From Phycisphaera mikurensis (lineage in GTDB: Bacteria; Planctomycetota; Phycisphaerae; WQYP01), in NCBI GenBank assembly GCA_022730455.1, contig DZDI01000013.1:1-38301 (forward strand): a stretch of 38,301 bases of DNA, in the 5' to 3' direction. The notes under the pieces were generated by a model, which did not search any database, had not been told where the DNA came from, and saw only the letters and a program-made list of their open reading frames with translations. Made by a program: the position numbers and the translations under genes. This document shows, one piece after another, positions 27,085 to 36,422 of the stretch. Within the stretch, counting starts at the first letter, position 1. Every line of letters begins with the position of its first letter.

Positions 27085-28464
27085 TTGCAGATGAACCTAC
27101 GTATGCGACTCGCCACGGCAGCGGCCAGTGGGCTGCTCACGCTGGTGGTTCCTCTCACCGCCGCCGTTCGGGCTCAACCCCGCGCCACTACCCAATCGGT
27201 TGCCCCTCCCTCGATGCGACAGGCTGCCGCCTTTGACCGCGAGACCCGCCGCATGTACCAGTACGTGACACGCTCATTGGTGGAGGTGCATTTAGACCGC
27301 GATGTGACCCAAATGCTTCCACCGTGGCTCCGTCATCGCTTCGTCCAATGGGAGGAGCGTTGGGTGACAAGGCACCAATTTCGACCAAGGGGGCCAAGGC
27401 CCTTCGGCGGTCGCGGACCTTCAATTACCATTCGTCCCGACATGGCTCGCAGGCCGAACCCGCAGAAACGGCGCATAGACGCCGATTCTTGGCTGAGTCA
27501 TTTGCAAAAACATCCCATTGGCCAACTCTTTCTTCTACAGCGCTTCTTGGTGATGAAACTCCATGCCTTTGGTAATCCCCATTTGATGCCGATACTCAAG
27601 GCCGTCCACTTGCGAATTGAATCTTACCACGGTGGTCTGCGCAACCGCGTGTATGGCTTAGTAACCGGCCAACAAGGCCATGTGTTGGTGCTTAGCGTTC
27701 TAGGTGCAGGGGCCACTGACAAAAAGGTAGCGGTTACGATCCCCGACGGACGGACTTGTACGGCTACAGTTCTGGGCGTGGACTTTCATAATGATATGAC
27801 AGAACTTCAACTGCCGAAGGATGTAAAGGTGCCCGGCATAAGGCTCTCGCCACGCTGGCCAAGGCAGGCGGAAATGGTACTCGCCATTAACGGCGGATCA
27901 CCCGGTATTAAATGGGTGCACCTCTGCGAAGCCATACATTGGCGGCATGCTGCACCGAATCAGCACGGCCGCCGCGTCGAGAATTTCCGCATCAACAGCT
28001 TTTTTCAAATGGTCCATTTGCCTCGTTTTTTTATAGATGTCAGGGGCCGATTGGCCGCAATATCCAGCAGCAATAGGGGGCTGGTGATGGGGGGTAAGTT
28101 TTCAATACTTCGGCAATTCATTGCAACCGGTTTGGCCACCGGCCCTCGCTTTGGTATTAAATACAAGCTCTTGCCGCCGCATTCAGCTTTACGAAAGGCA
28201 TATCCAATAATCGCAGCCCGTGCTGCGGCCGAGGTGCAGATGGTCTTTCCGCATACGCCTGCGAAATGGGCTGGTATTAAGCGACACGACATTCTCTTGA
28301 CGATCGACCAGATCCCCGTCGATCAGCTTCATGCCATCATTCAAGCTGCACGCCGCCGACCGGATGACATCCCCGTCACACTGCTGCGCAGTGGAAAGCT
28401 ACTCCATTTGACCATTAACCTGTTGCCCCGGCGTCAGCCTTCTCCGCAACGCACCGCGCCATAA
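27085..28464 (+). CDS. HtrA/Deg-like PDZ protein with degenerate trypsin-like domain
   Basis: Trypsin-like beta-barrel pattern 'GHVLVLSVLGAGATDKKVAVTIPDGRTCTATVLGVDFHNDMTELQL', 'FFIDVRGRLAAISSSNRG'. C-terminal PDZ 'VQMVFPHTPAKWAGIKRHDILLTIDQIPVDQLHAIIQAARRRPDDIPVTLLRSGK'. Confidence 0.7.
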   Translation: MQMNLRMRLATAAASGLLTLVVPLTAAVRAQPRATTQSVAPPSMRQAAAFDRETRRMYQYVTRSLVEVHLDRDVTQMLPPWLRHRFVQWEERWVTRHQFRPRGPRPFGGRGPSITIRPDMARRPNPQKRRIDADSWLSHLQKHPIGQLFLLQRFLVMKLHAFGNPHLMPILKAVHLRIESYHGGLRNRVYGLVTGQQGHVLVLSVLGAGATDKKVAVTIPDGRTCTATVLGVDFHNDMTELQLPKDVKVPGIRLSPRWPRQAEMVLAINGGSPGIKWVHLCEAIHWRHAAPNQHGRRVENFRINSFFQMVHLPRFFIDVRGRLAAISSSNRGLVMGGKFSILRQFIATGLATGPRFGIKYKLLPPHSALRKAYPIIAARAAAEVQMVFPHTPAKWAGIKRHDILLTIDQIPVDQLHAIIQAARRRPDDIPVTLLRSGKLLHLTINLLPRRQPSPQRTAP

Positions 28465-28535
28465 CAAAATCCGTCGCCTTTGCGCTATAATGCCCGACGG
28501 AATATTGGCGTAAGTATGCTGGAACATGAGCGAAA

Positions 28536-29936
28536 ATGACTGACCCCAAAACAAGCGGTTTTATCGACTGGGTGGAAGAGCACCGCGGTTCGCAATATTC
28601 CCTGCATCAGGAATATATCAACCCGGCGTTTGTCAAAATGCTTCAGGCGATTGGCTTTGACAAAAATTATACCCGAGGACAGGGGCCATACCTCTGGGAT
28701 GGCCAGGGCCATCAATACCTGGATTTACTTACGGGCTGGGGTGTTTTTATGCTGGGCCGCAATCATCCCCGGGTGCGTGAAGTGCTTAAGGAGATGATCG
28801 ATGCCGATAGCCCCAATTTGGTTCGTATGGATTGCAGCATTCTAAGCGGTTTGGTTGCCAAAGCGCTTGCCAGCCACATGCCCGATGGCCGCTGGCGAGT
28901 GTTTTTTACCAACAGCGGCACTGAGTCGGTGGAGGCGTCGCTAAAATTTGCCCGCGGCGTGACGGGCCGTCAGAAGGTAGTTTATTGTCACCATGCGTTT
29001 CATGGTTTGACTGCCGGATCGCTTTCCGTCAATGGCGCAACGTTTTTTCGTGAACGTTTTGGCCAGCTCGTACCCGGCTCCGTGGAGGTACCCTTTAACG
29101 ATCTTGCCGCCTTGGAAAAAGCCCTCGCTAATGGGGATGTCGCTGCTTTCATTCTTGAACCGATTCAAGGTAAGACGTGTGAAGTGGTGGCCGACGGCTA
29201 CCTGATCGAGGCCCAGCGATTGTGCCAAAAGACGGGCGCTTTGCTCATTCTCGATGAAGTGCAGACAGGTATGGGACGCACGGGCAAATGGTTCGGCTTT
29301 CAGCATTGGCCGGGAGTCGAACCCGACATGGTGTGTGTGGCCAAGGGGCTCTCGGGCGGCTTTGTGCCGGTAGGGGCCGTCATTTGTAAGGCCCACATCA
29401 TGGAAGCGGTCTTCAATTCCATGGAGCGCTGCGTCGTGCATTCCAACACCTATGGCCAAAATGATCTGGCAATGGCCGCCGCGATGGCCAGCATCCAGGT
29501 GATTGAAGATGAGCATCTGGTGGAAAATGCCGCCGAGCTGGGTGAGGCGACAATTGTCCGCCTGCGTGAAATTGGTAAAACCTGCCCCTTTGTCACCGAG
29601 GTGCGGGGTAAAGGATTGATGTTCGGCATAGATTTTGCCAAGCCTGAAAAATCTATTAAATTACGCTTGGCGTGGGATGCACTGCATAAATTGAACTTCG
29701 GCGTATTCGGACAGGTGATCGTGGTGCCGCTCATGCAGAAACACCGCATTCTGACTCAGGTGGCCGGATATCATACCGAAGTTATTAAATTTTTACCACC
29801 TTTGGTGGTGACTCAGGCCGATATGGACTGGTTTCTCAATGCCATGGATGAGACCCTGGCTGATACACAACGTATTCCGGGCGCGGCTTGGGACACCGTG
29901 ATGAGTCTGGCTAAAAATGTTCTTCGGCCTGGATGA
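28536..29936 (+). CDS. Class III PLP-dependent aminotransferase (HpnO-like)
   Basis: 'YLWDGQGHQYLDLLTGWGVFMLGRNHPRVREVL', 'FTNSGTESVEASLKFAR', 'LLILDEVQTGMGRTGKWFGFQHWPGVEPDMVCVAKGLSGGFVPVGAV'. Confidence 0.9.
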   Translation: MTDPKTSGFIDWVEEHRGSQYSLHQEYINPAFVKMLQAIGFDKNYTRGQGPYLWDGQGHQYLDLLTGWGVFMLGRNHPRVREVLKEMIDADSPNLVRMDCSILSGLVAKALASHMPDGRWRVFFTNSGTESVEASLKFARGVTGRQKVVYCHHAFHGLTAGSLSVNGATFFRERFGQLVPGSVEVPFNDLAALEKALANGDVAAFILEPIQGKTCEVVADGYLIEAQRLCQKTGALLILDEVQTGMGRTGKWFGFQHWPGVEPDMVCVAKGLSGGFVPVGAVICKAHIMEAVFNSMERCVVHSNTYGQNDLAMAAAMASIQVIEDEHLVENAAELGEATIVRLREIGKTCPFVTEVRGKGLMFGIDFAKPEKSIKLRLAWDALHKLNFGVFGQVIVVPLMQKHRILTQVAGYHTEVIKFLPPLVVTQADMDWFLNAMDETLADTQRIPGAAWDTVMSLAKNVLRPG

Positions 29937-29986
29937 CGGGCGGTTGCGTTGAATAGGTATGTGTTGACCATCTATACTGAATTGCC

Positions 29987-32716
29987 ATGCACCTGATCCA
30001 GCGGAAAATGCTTGCCTTCGTCCTGCTGGTGGTTCGTCATCCGCGCTGGGTCCTGTCGCTCGGACTGGCGATGACGGTCGTCGGCGCCTTGTTGGCCGTT
30101 TTTTTTCTCCCCATTTCGACCGATCAAAACAAGCTCTTTTCCGCCCGCGTGCCCTTCTTTCATCGATACTTGCAGTACATCCATGATTTTCCGGAAAATG
30201 AAGCCGCTTATGTCGTAATAACCGCACGTCATGGCCATTCGCCGCCACCCGCCCGGCAGTGGATTGCCGCCGCCAACGCCGTCGCAGACGCCCTGCGTCA
30301 CCTAAAGACCTACGTGCGTGCCGTTGACTCTCACATACCCGTCAAACGCCTGGGGGCACGGGCCATTTGCTTTGCTTCACCCCGGCAGGTTACCGGGGCC
30401 ATCGCCGCCCAACCGACGGTGGGGCGGTTGGCTCAGCTCTTTACCGGTGACTCCGTGCTAAAAAATAATCTATTGGGAAAAAATCGATTGCTCACCCTGC
30501 TGACGCATTTCCCTCATTCCCATTCGCAGGCTGACGGGTTTTTGCAGAGGCTGGCCAACTCGCTCCGCTTTGCGCTTTCTCATCCCCGCACGGACCACCG
30601 GGACGCACGCACGATTGCCCGGATTTTGGCCCCCGGCGTGCCATCCCCACTGGATAAGGGTTACTATTATTTTCCCTCCGCCAGCAACCCCGGCCGCTAT
30701 GTACTGGTCATCAATGTCTTTCCCCGCTTCACCTACGATTCGCTCTCCGCCGTATCACTGCCACTGGAAAAAATTCGCGCCGCCATGCTCCGCGCTGCCG
30801 GCCCCTACACGGCCGAGTTCCATTTTGGCCTTACGGGACGCCCGGTACTGGCGGCCGATGAAATGCGCATCACCACACACGATACCAATTGCGCCGAGGC
30901 CCTGGCGATGACCGTGGTGCTGATCGGCTTGATCCTGATGCTTCGGTCGGTCTGGCTGGCGCTGGCCGCCGGACTCTCGCTGGTGGCGGCCATCGCATGG
31001 ACTTTTGGCTTCGCCACCATCGCTGTGGGGCAACTCAATTTGTTATCCACCGTGTTTGTCATAGCGATGATCGGTATCGGCATGGACTATATTATTCAAA
31101 TATTAGTTCGGTATCGCCATGAGGTACGTCGATATACCCGCCCGGATGCCGTATGGATGAGGGTGTTCCGATACACCGGCCCGGCGGTCGCCACCGCGTG
31201 CTGTGGAGCTTCAGCGGCGTTTCTCGTGGCTCTGACGACACACTTCACCGGCGATGCCGAGCTCGGACTCATTGCCGGTGGTGGATTGCTGTTTTCGCTC
31301 GTGGCGGGCTTCACCGTCTTGCCGGCCATGCTCATCATCTGGCCGCCTAAATTCAAACCCGTGCCAACGGCCAGACGCTTCGCCCATCACAAGCCTCCAC
31401 CGAAGGCCAGTCGGTTTAAGTTCGCCGCATTGGCCGTGTGGCTCGCGACCATCGGGGCACTAAGCCCGTTTGCGCTCCATGTTACGTTTAATCCCAATCT
31501 CCTGAAGCTGCAGGCACGCGGCTTGAAATCGGTGGAACTTATAAAAGACATGCCGTCATGGTACGCCGTCGTACTCTCGCATCACCCCGAAAAATTACAG
31601 GCTTTGCAGGATCGTCTAAATCGCAGCATTCGGCCCGGTTCACAAATCGCCTCCACCAGCAGTCTCTTTGACGCTCTCCGCAACCAGAAGGTTTTGGCCC
31701 GGGGTAGCCGCATATTTTCCAGCATCGATTGGCATCCCCCTCCCGCCTTGAGTGCCGCGGACATCCTCCCGCTTTATATTGCCGTGCAGCAGCTCGCAGC
31801 GACGTTGAACGTCCGCCGTCATCCACCAACATCCGTGGCGGCTCTTGAGCAAATGGCTGCCGTACTGCACCATATCAAACCGGCGCTGGCCGCCACGCGG
31901 CTTACAGCATGGCAGCATCAATGGATGCTTTCCCTGCAACAATTGGCGGCCAAATTATCGCCACCGCCCATTGACCCAATGCAATTGCCTTCGGCGGTAA
32001 AAAATCATTTCATTGGGCGATCTGGCGTGTGGGCACTCTATATTCATCCGCGTTGGAATTTATGGATAAACCAGAATCTGCGCGATTTTGTCCACACTCT
32101 CAGGGGAAAGAAAATGCCCAGTGGCCTCCGCACCCACGGGCTTGTGCCGGAGAATATGAATTTGACGGGCATCGCTCCTCAACTCTACGATTCAACACAA
32201 TCCATCAAACAGGCTTTTGTGCAGTGCACCATCTTGGCGCTCGCGCTGGTCATTGTGATCGTGTTGCTGGACCTGCGAAACGTAGGGCAAACCATCCTGA
32301 CGGTCGGCGTGCTGCTCCTGGGGCTGCCGATGCTCGCGTGTGTTATGGGCCTCCTGCATCTGGATTGGAACTTTGCCAACTTTTTCGCCATGCCTATTTT
32401 GATCGGTGCCGGCCACGAATATGGTGTATTTATGACGCACCGATATCGCGAGAGCCTGCACAACCCGCGCCGTGTCTGGCGCTTCTGGGATGTTAGCGAA
32501 CGAGCCTTGTTGATGTGTGCTTTTGTAACATGTTCAGCCTTCGGATTTCTTGCGCTGGGGCGCGATCGCGGCATCGCGAGTCTGGGTTTGGTCATGACTA
32601 TTGGGATTGCGTGCATTTATCTCGCTGCCATTCTGGTCATCCGGCCTATCTTGGTGTGGCGGCTGGCGCATAAAAATGTTTATGCCGATGTATGTGACTG
32701 GGACGATGAGGTGTAA
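29987..32716 (+). CDS. RND/MMPL-family transporter (HpnN-like)
   Basis: 909 aa with two repeats of TM bundles; 'FVIAMIGIGMDYIIQILVRYRHE', 'FFAMPILIGAGHEYGVFMTHRYRE', 'ERALLMCAFVTCSAFGFLALGRDRGIASLGLVMTIG'. Confidence 0.85.
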   Translation: MHLIQRKMLAFVLLVVRHPRWVLSLGLAMTVVGALLAVFFLPISTDQNKLFSARVPFFHRYLQYIHDFPENEAAYVVITARHGHSPPPARQWIAAANAVADALRHLKTYVRAVDSHIPVKRLGARAICFASPRQVTGAIAAQPTVGRLAQLFTGDSVLKNNLLGKNRLLTLLTHFPHSHSQADGFLQRLANSLRFALSHPRTDHRDARTIARILAPGVPSPLDKGYYYFPSASNPGRYVLVINVFPRFTYDSLSAVSLPLEKIRAAMLRAAGPYTAEFHFGLTGRPVLAADEMRITTHDTNCAEALAMTVVLIGLILMLRSVWLALAAGLSLVAAIAWTFGFATIAVGQLNLLSTVFVIAMIGIGMDYIIQILVRYRHEVRRYTRPDAVWMRVFRYTGPAVATACCGASAAFLVALTTHFTGDAELGLIAGGGLLFSLVAGFTVLPAMLIIWPPKFKPVPTARRFAHHKPPPKASRFKFAALAVWLATIGALSPFALHVTFNPNLLKLQARGLKSVELIKDMPSWYAVVLSHHPEKLQALQDRLNRSIRPGSQIASTSSLFDALRNQKVLARGSRIFSSIDWHPPPALSAADILPLYIAVQQLAATLNVRRHPPTSVAALEQMAAVLHHIKPALAATRLTAWQHQWMLSLQQLAAKLSPPPIDPMQLPSAVKNHFIGRSGVWALYIHPRWNLWINQNLRDFVHTLRGKKMPSGLRTHGLVPENMNLTGIAPQLYDSTQSIKQAFVQCTILALALVIVIVLLDLRNVGQTILTVGVLLLGLPMLACVMGLLHLDWNFANFFAMPILIGAGHEYGVFMTHRYRESLHNPRRVWRFWDVSERALLMCAFVTCSAFGFLALGRDRGIASLGLVMTIGIACIYLAAILVIRPILVWRLAHKNVYADVCDWDDEV

Positions 32717-32774
32717 TGGCGCGTGTTTCGGTTAATATAACCCCGGTTTTGGATGACTCTGGCAGTGGTAATGG

Positions 32775-33761
32775 GTGAAATACATGACGAATTCAAACGT
32801 GCAGCGTGTGCTGGTAACCGGTGCAGCGGGGTTTTTGGGGTCGCATCTAACCGATCGACTTCTGGACCTAGGCCACGAAGTCATCGGTGTGGATTCCATG
32901 ATCACCGGATCGGCTGACAACGTCGGCCACCTTACAGGTCACCCGAGATTCAAATTGCTTACCGCCGACTTGGCCCGTGGTTTACCACCGGAAATCAAAG
33001 AGCAGACTTTTGACCGCATTTGGCATTTGGCCAGCCCCGCCAGTCCCGTCGGATACGTCAAACAGCAGGTCATCACCCTTAAAGTCAATGCCATCGCTAC
33101 GATCGAATTGCTTGAATTGGCGGAAAAATCGCACGCCCGGATATTTGTGGCTTCAACCAGCGAATGCTATGGCGATCCGCTGGAACATCCGCAAAAAGAG
33201 ACCTATTGGGGAAATGTTAATCCCGTCGGGATGCGCAGCATGTATGACGAAAGTAAACGCTTCATGGAAGCGGCCGCCATGGTATATCACCGCGAACGCG
33301 GCGTCGATACCCGGATTGTCCGCATCTTCAATACCTACGGCCCCCGGCTTGCGGTGGACGATGGCCGCGTGGTCGTGGCGTTCATTAAACAGGCACTTCA
33401 CGGCGAACCCCTTACTGTGCAGGGTGATGGGACGCAAACTCGGTCGCTTTGTTATGTAGATGATGAAATTCGCGGTTTTCTCCTCCTGATGGAATCTCCG
33501 GACTATCACCTGCCCGTTAACATCGGCAATCCCGATGAGGTTTCAGTGATGCACATTGCTGAAGAAATAAAAGCACTTTGTGGTTCCAAAAGTGCCATTC
33601 AACATGCCCCCTTGCCGCCCGATGATCCGCGCCAACGTTGTCCGGACATCTCCCTGGCCAAATCTTTGCTGGGATGGAAACCCACCATCAGCCGACGTGA
33701 CGGCTTACTGCGAACAATTGAATATTACCGCCAAAAACTGGGCATTTCAGCCGCCGTATAA
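32775..33761 (+). CDS. NAD-dependent epimerase/dehydratase, UDP-glucuronate decarboxylase (UDP-xylose synthase)-like
   Basis: 'VLVTGAAGFLGSHLTDRLLDLGHEVIGVD', 'HLASPASPVGYVKQQVITLKVN', 'ASTSECYGDPLEHPQKETYWGNVNPVGMRSMYDESKRFMEA', typical of the Uxs family. Confidence 0.88.
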   Translation: MKYMTNSNVQRVLVTGAAGFLGSHLTDRLLDLGHEVIGVDSMITGSADNVGHLTGHPRFKLLTADLARGLPPEIKEQTFDRIWHLASPASPVGYVKQQVITLKVNAIATIELLELAEKSHARIFVASTSECYGDPLEHPQKETYWGNVNPVGMRSMYDESKRFMEAAAMVYHRERGVDTRIVRIFNTYGPRLAVDDGRVVVAFIKQALHGEPLTVQGDGTQTRSLCYVDDEIRGFLLLMESPDYHLPVNIGNPDEVSVMHIAEEIKALCGSKSAIQHAPLPPDDPRQRCPDISLAKSLLGWKPTISRRDGLLRTIEYYRQKLGISAAV

Positions 33762-33859
33762 TCCCGACCGGCGGCGCTGGCTGATATACCTGCTGACAGG
33801 TTACACATTTACCGGGCTGCACTGGAGGCGTCCGGCGTAACGCTGCATCTTGGTGCAGC

Positions 33860-34213
33860 TCAAATGGCTTCTGATCCCGTGGTGCCGTCACTGATACGGA
33901 TCACGGACTCCAGCGGCAAAACAAAAATTTTACCGTCTCCCACCTGCCCCTTGCCATCCACGCCCGTACGCGCCGCTTTCAGAATGGCCGATATCGTAGG
34001 CTCCACAAACTGATCGTTGACCGCAATATCCAACCGCACCTTGCGGATCAGATTCACCTGCATCGCCTGGCCTCGAAAGTATTCCGTATGCCCTTTCTGG
34101 CGGCCATACCCCTGCACGTCGCTGACGCTGAGACGAAAAACCTCAACTTCGCTCAGTGCCATCTTGATGGCGTCCAAGCGGTAAGGTTGAACAATTGCTA
34201 TGATCCACTTCAC
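33860..34213 (-). CDS. PII nitrogen regulatory protein (paralogue 1)
   Basis: 'MKWIIAIVQPYRLDAIKMALSE...GYGRQKGHTEYFRGQAMQVNLIRKVRLDIAV...VGDGKIFVLPL'; GTG start. Downstream of amtB and PII-2. Confidence 0.93.
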   Translation of the reverse strand: MKWIIAIVQPYRLDAIKMALSEVEVFRLSVSDVQGYGRQKGHTEYFRGQAMQVNLIRKVRLDIAVNDQFVEPTISAILKAARTGVDGKGQVGDGKIFVLPLESVIRISDGTTGSEAI

Positions 34214-34340
34214 AATAAAATCCCCCTGAAAGCCACATGTAACTCACACACCGGGCCGCGATAACCGTGCGTTGGCCTGATTAAATTAACCGCTTTCGTC
34301 TTTTTGGCCAATATACGCCGGCCTCCAGTCGAGCAGGCGC

Positions 34341-34694
34341 CTAAAGGGCGTCGGGCCCGGATACCCCATCACTGATCCGCAGGGCGGTGTCGATGGGCAG
34401 GATGAAAATTTTACCGTCACCCACCTGCCCGCGCCCGCCGGCACCCGTGCGGGCCGCGCGGATGATAGCGTCGGTGACCGTCTGCACCTGTCCATCGGCA
34501 ACGGCTATGTCCAGTCGCACTTTACGGATGAGATTGGTTTGACTCGATTCACCGCGAAAAAACTCAGTATGCCCCTTTTGTCGCCCATACCCTTGAATAT
34601 CAGATACTGTCAATCTGAAAATTTCCGCCTCAGTCAGCGCTAATTTAACCGATTCTAGGCGATGAGGTTGTATGACAGCAATAATCCATTTCAT
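34341..34694 (-). CDS. PII nitrogen regulatory protein (paralogue 2)
   Basis: 'MKWIIAVIQPHRLESVKLALTEAEIFRLTVSDIQGYGRQKGHTEFFRGESSQTNLIRKVRLDIAV...VGDGKIFILPIDTALRI'. Confidence 0.93.
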   Translation of the reverse strand: MKWIIAVIQPHRLESVKLALTEAEIFRLTVSDIQGYGRQKGHTEFFRGESSQTNLIRKVRLDIAVADGQVQTVTDAIIRAARTGAGGRGQVGDGKIFILPIDTALRISDGVSGPDAL

Positions 34695-34831
34695 TAATTC
34701 TGTACCTTTTTCATCGTGAGAGTAAATTCAATCCATCGGTATTTTCACCGGATGGCTAACCGCACTACCTATCCTGCGCTACTGGCCCTGCAGAATACAC
34801 ACTTTCGATTCTACAGGTAATTGCCGCGTTA

Positions 34832-34871
34832 TAAAACGAAAGCGGCTGGGGATTATTAAATCCCCAGCCGC
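34832..34871 (-). terminator. Rho-independent terminator of amtB
   Basis: On the minus strand: 11-bp perfect stem tccccagccgc/gcggctgggga (34842-34852 / 34861-34871) with 8-nt loop, followed by 'tttcgtttta'. Confidence 0.85.
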
Positions 34872-34916
34872 AGTGAGCAACCATCGCAGTATGGCTTGCA
34901 GTCAGCAGCCTGAACT

Positions 34917-36422
34917 TCAGGCGGTAACCGCACCTTCGCTGATGTCGTCTTCGGCTAGGCCGTAGGCCTCTTCGCCGTGCACGGCCGCGTCGCCAACACG
35001 CAGTTTTGTATCCGACATACGCAGCGGCACCACCAGCTTGATGAGATACAGCAGCACGGTAGTGACCACAATGTTCAGGCCGATAATAAACGCAGCACCG
35101 ACCAGCTCCAGCCAAACCAGTTTCGGATTCCCGGCAAGTAATCCGCCCGGAGTGGTCAGACCAAAGGCTGCGCACCCGATCTTGGTGGCAAAGATGCCGG
35201 TCATGATACCACCCAGAAGGCCGGCAAAGCCGTGCGTATGCACAACGCCGAGGCAGTCGTCAACTTTCTTGAAAATCGCCAATTTTTTACCGAGGATATT
35301 CATCGTAAACCACGGTATGGTGGCGCAAACGACGCCCACCGCAATGGCGCCATAGCCATTGACCACACCAGCACCAGGCGTGATGCCTACCAGCCCGGTG
35401 ATCATGCCATTGACCGCACCGAGCACAGATGGCTTACCGTATTTTACGTAATCCAAGAACATCCAAACCAACAGCGCCATGGCGGTGGCGACGTTGGTGT
35501 TCAGCACGGCGGCACCAGCATCGGCATTGGCCGAGTACGGGTCACCACCGTTAAAGCCGTTCCAACCCAGCCACACCAAACCGGCACCCGCCAACACCAT
35601 CAAGATGTTGTTGGCGCGGAAGTTCTCGCGGTCCTGTGGTAAACGAGGTCCGATGATCGCGGCAGCGGTAAATCCGGTTACACCCGCAGCCAAGTGAATG
35701 ACATATCCACCCGAATAGTCAATGACTCCCATTTGACCCAGGAAACCTCCACCCCACAGGCTAAATGCGCCCACGGTGTACGAGAAGGTCATCCACAGCG
35801 GAACAAATATGATCCATGCCATAAAGTTCATACGGCCAAAAAGCGATCCGGCAAACAAAATGACGGTGATGGCGGCAAATACAAACTGGAAGTAAACCAT
35901 CGCCGACATTGGGAATCCGGCCGTCGCCCCAGCGGCAGGAATGCTTGCCTGGACGAGTTCGTCAGACATACTCGCGACGGGCCCAGGGTGACCCAGGAAT
36001 GGAAACCACTCCGGGCCGAAGCCCATGTTGTAGGCCCAGAGCAGCCACACAATCAGGACGGCAGCAAAGGCGTAAAACACCATAAATGCCGAATTGATGG
36101 CCCATTTTTTCTTCACCACGCCACCGTAAAGAATAGCGAGGCCCGGAATGCTTTGCATGCCGACGATAGTTGCAGCCGTAAGCTGCCATGCCGTGTCGCC
36201 GTGCGAAAGCCAAGCCGGAGTGGCCCAATTGATAGGGGCCGGGGCGCTGGCCGCAGGTGCCGCTGCAGTGGCGGCCGCCACTACCGGGGGTGCAGCCGCA
36301 GGTGCTGCCGGCGCAGCCGTCTGAGCCAGCAACGGGCCGGCTACCATGGTGAACATCAGCAGCAAGCCGATGCCAGCCATCCATTTCATCTTTCTGGGTG
36401 TAAACCATTTCGTGGGACGCAT
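34917..36422 (-). CDS. amtB: Ammonium transporter (Amt family)
   Basis: 'DTAWQLTAATIVGMQSIPGLAILYGGVVKKKW', 'GGYVIHLAAGVTGFTAAAIIGPR', 'LVWLGWNGFNGGDPY', 'DDCLGVVHTHGFAGLLGGIMTGIFA'. Start from SD 'taggagaatt'. Confidence 0.95.
   Translation of the reverse strand: MRPTKWFTPRKMKWMAGIGLLLMFTMVAGPLLAQTAAPAAPAAAPPVVAAATAAAPAASAPAPINWATPAWLSHGDTAWQLTAATIVGMQSIPGLAILYGGVVKKKWAINSAFMVFYAFAAVLIVWLLWAYNMGFGPEWFPFLGHPGPVASMSDELVQASIPAAGATAGFPMSAMVYFQFVFAAITVILFAGSLFGRMNFMAWIIFVPLWMTFSYTVGAFSLWGGGFLGQMGVIDYSGGYVIHLAAGVTGFTAAAIIGPRLPQDRENFRANNILMVLAGAGLVWLGWNGFNGGDPYSANADAGAAVLNTNVATAMALLVWMFLDYVKYGKPSVLGAVNGMITGLVGITPGAGVVNGYGAIAVGVVCATIPWFTMNILGKKLAIFKKVDDCLGVVHTHGFAGLLGGIMTGIFATKIGCAAFGLTTPGGLLAGNPKLVWLELVGAAFIIGLNIVVTTVLLYLIKLVVPLRMSDTKLRVGDAAVHGEEAYGLAEDDISEGAVTA

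Noticed and set aside
33842-33859. 6-bp hairpin gctgca-tcttgg-tgcagc right after the PII-1 stop
   Set aside because: Short stem without a clear U-tract; too weak to call a terminator.
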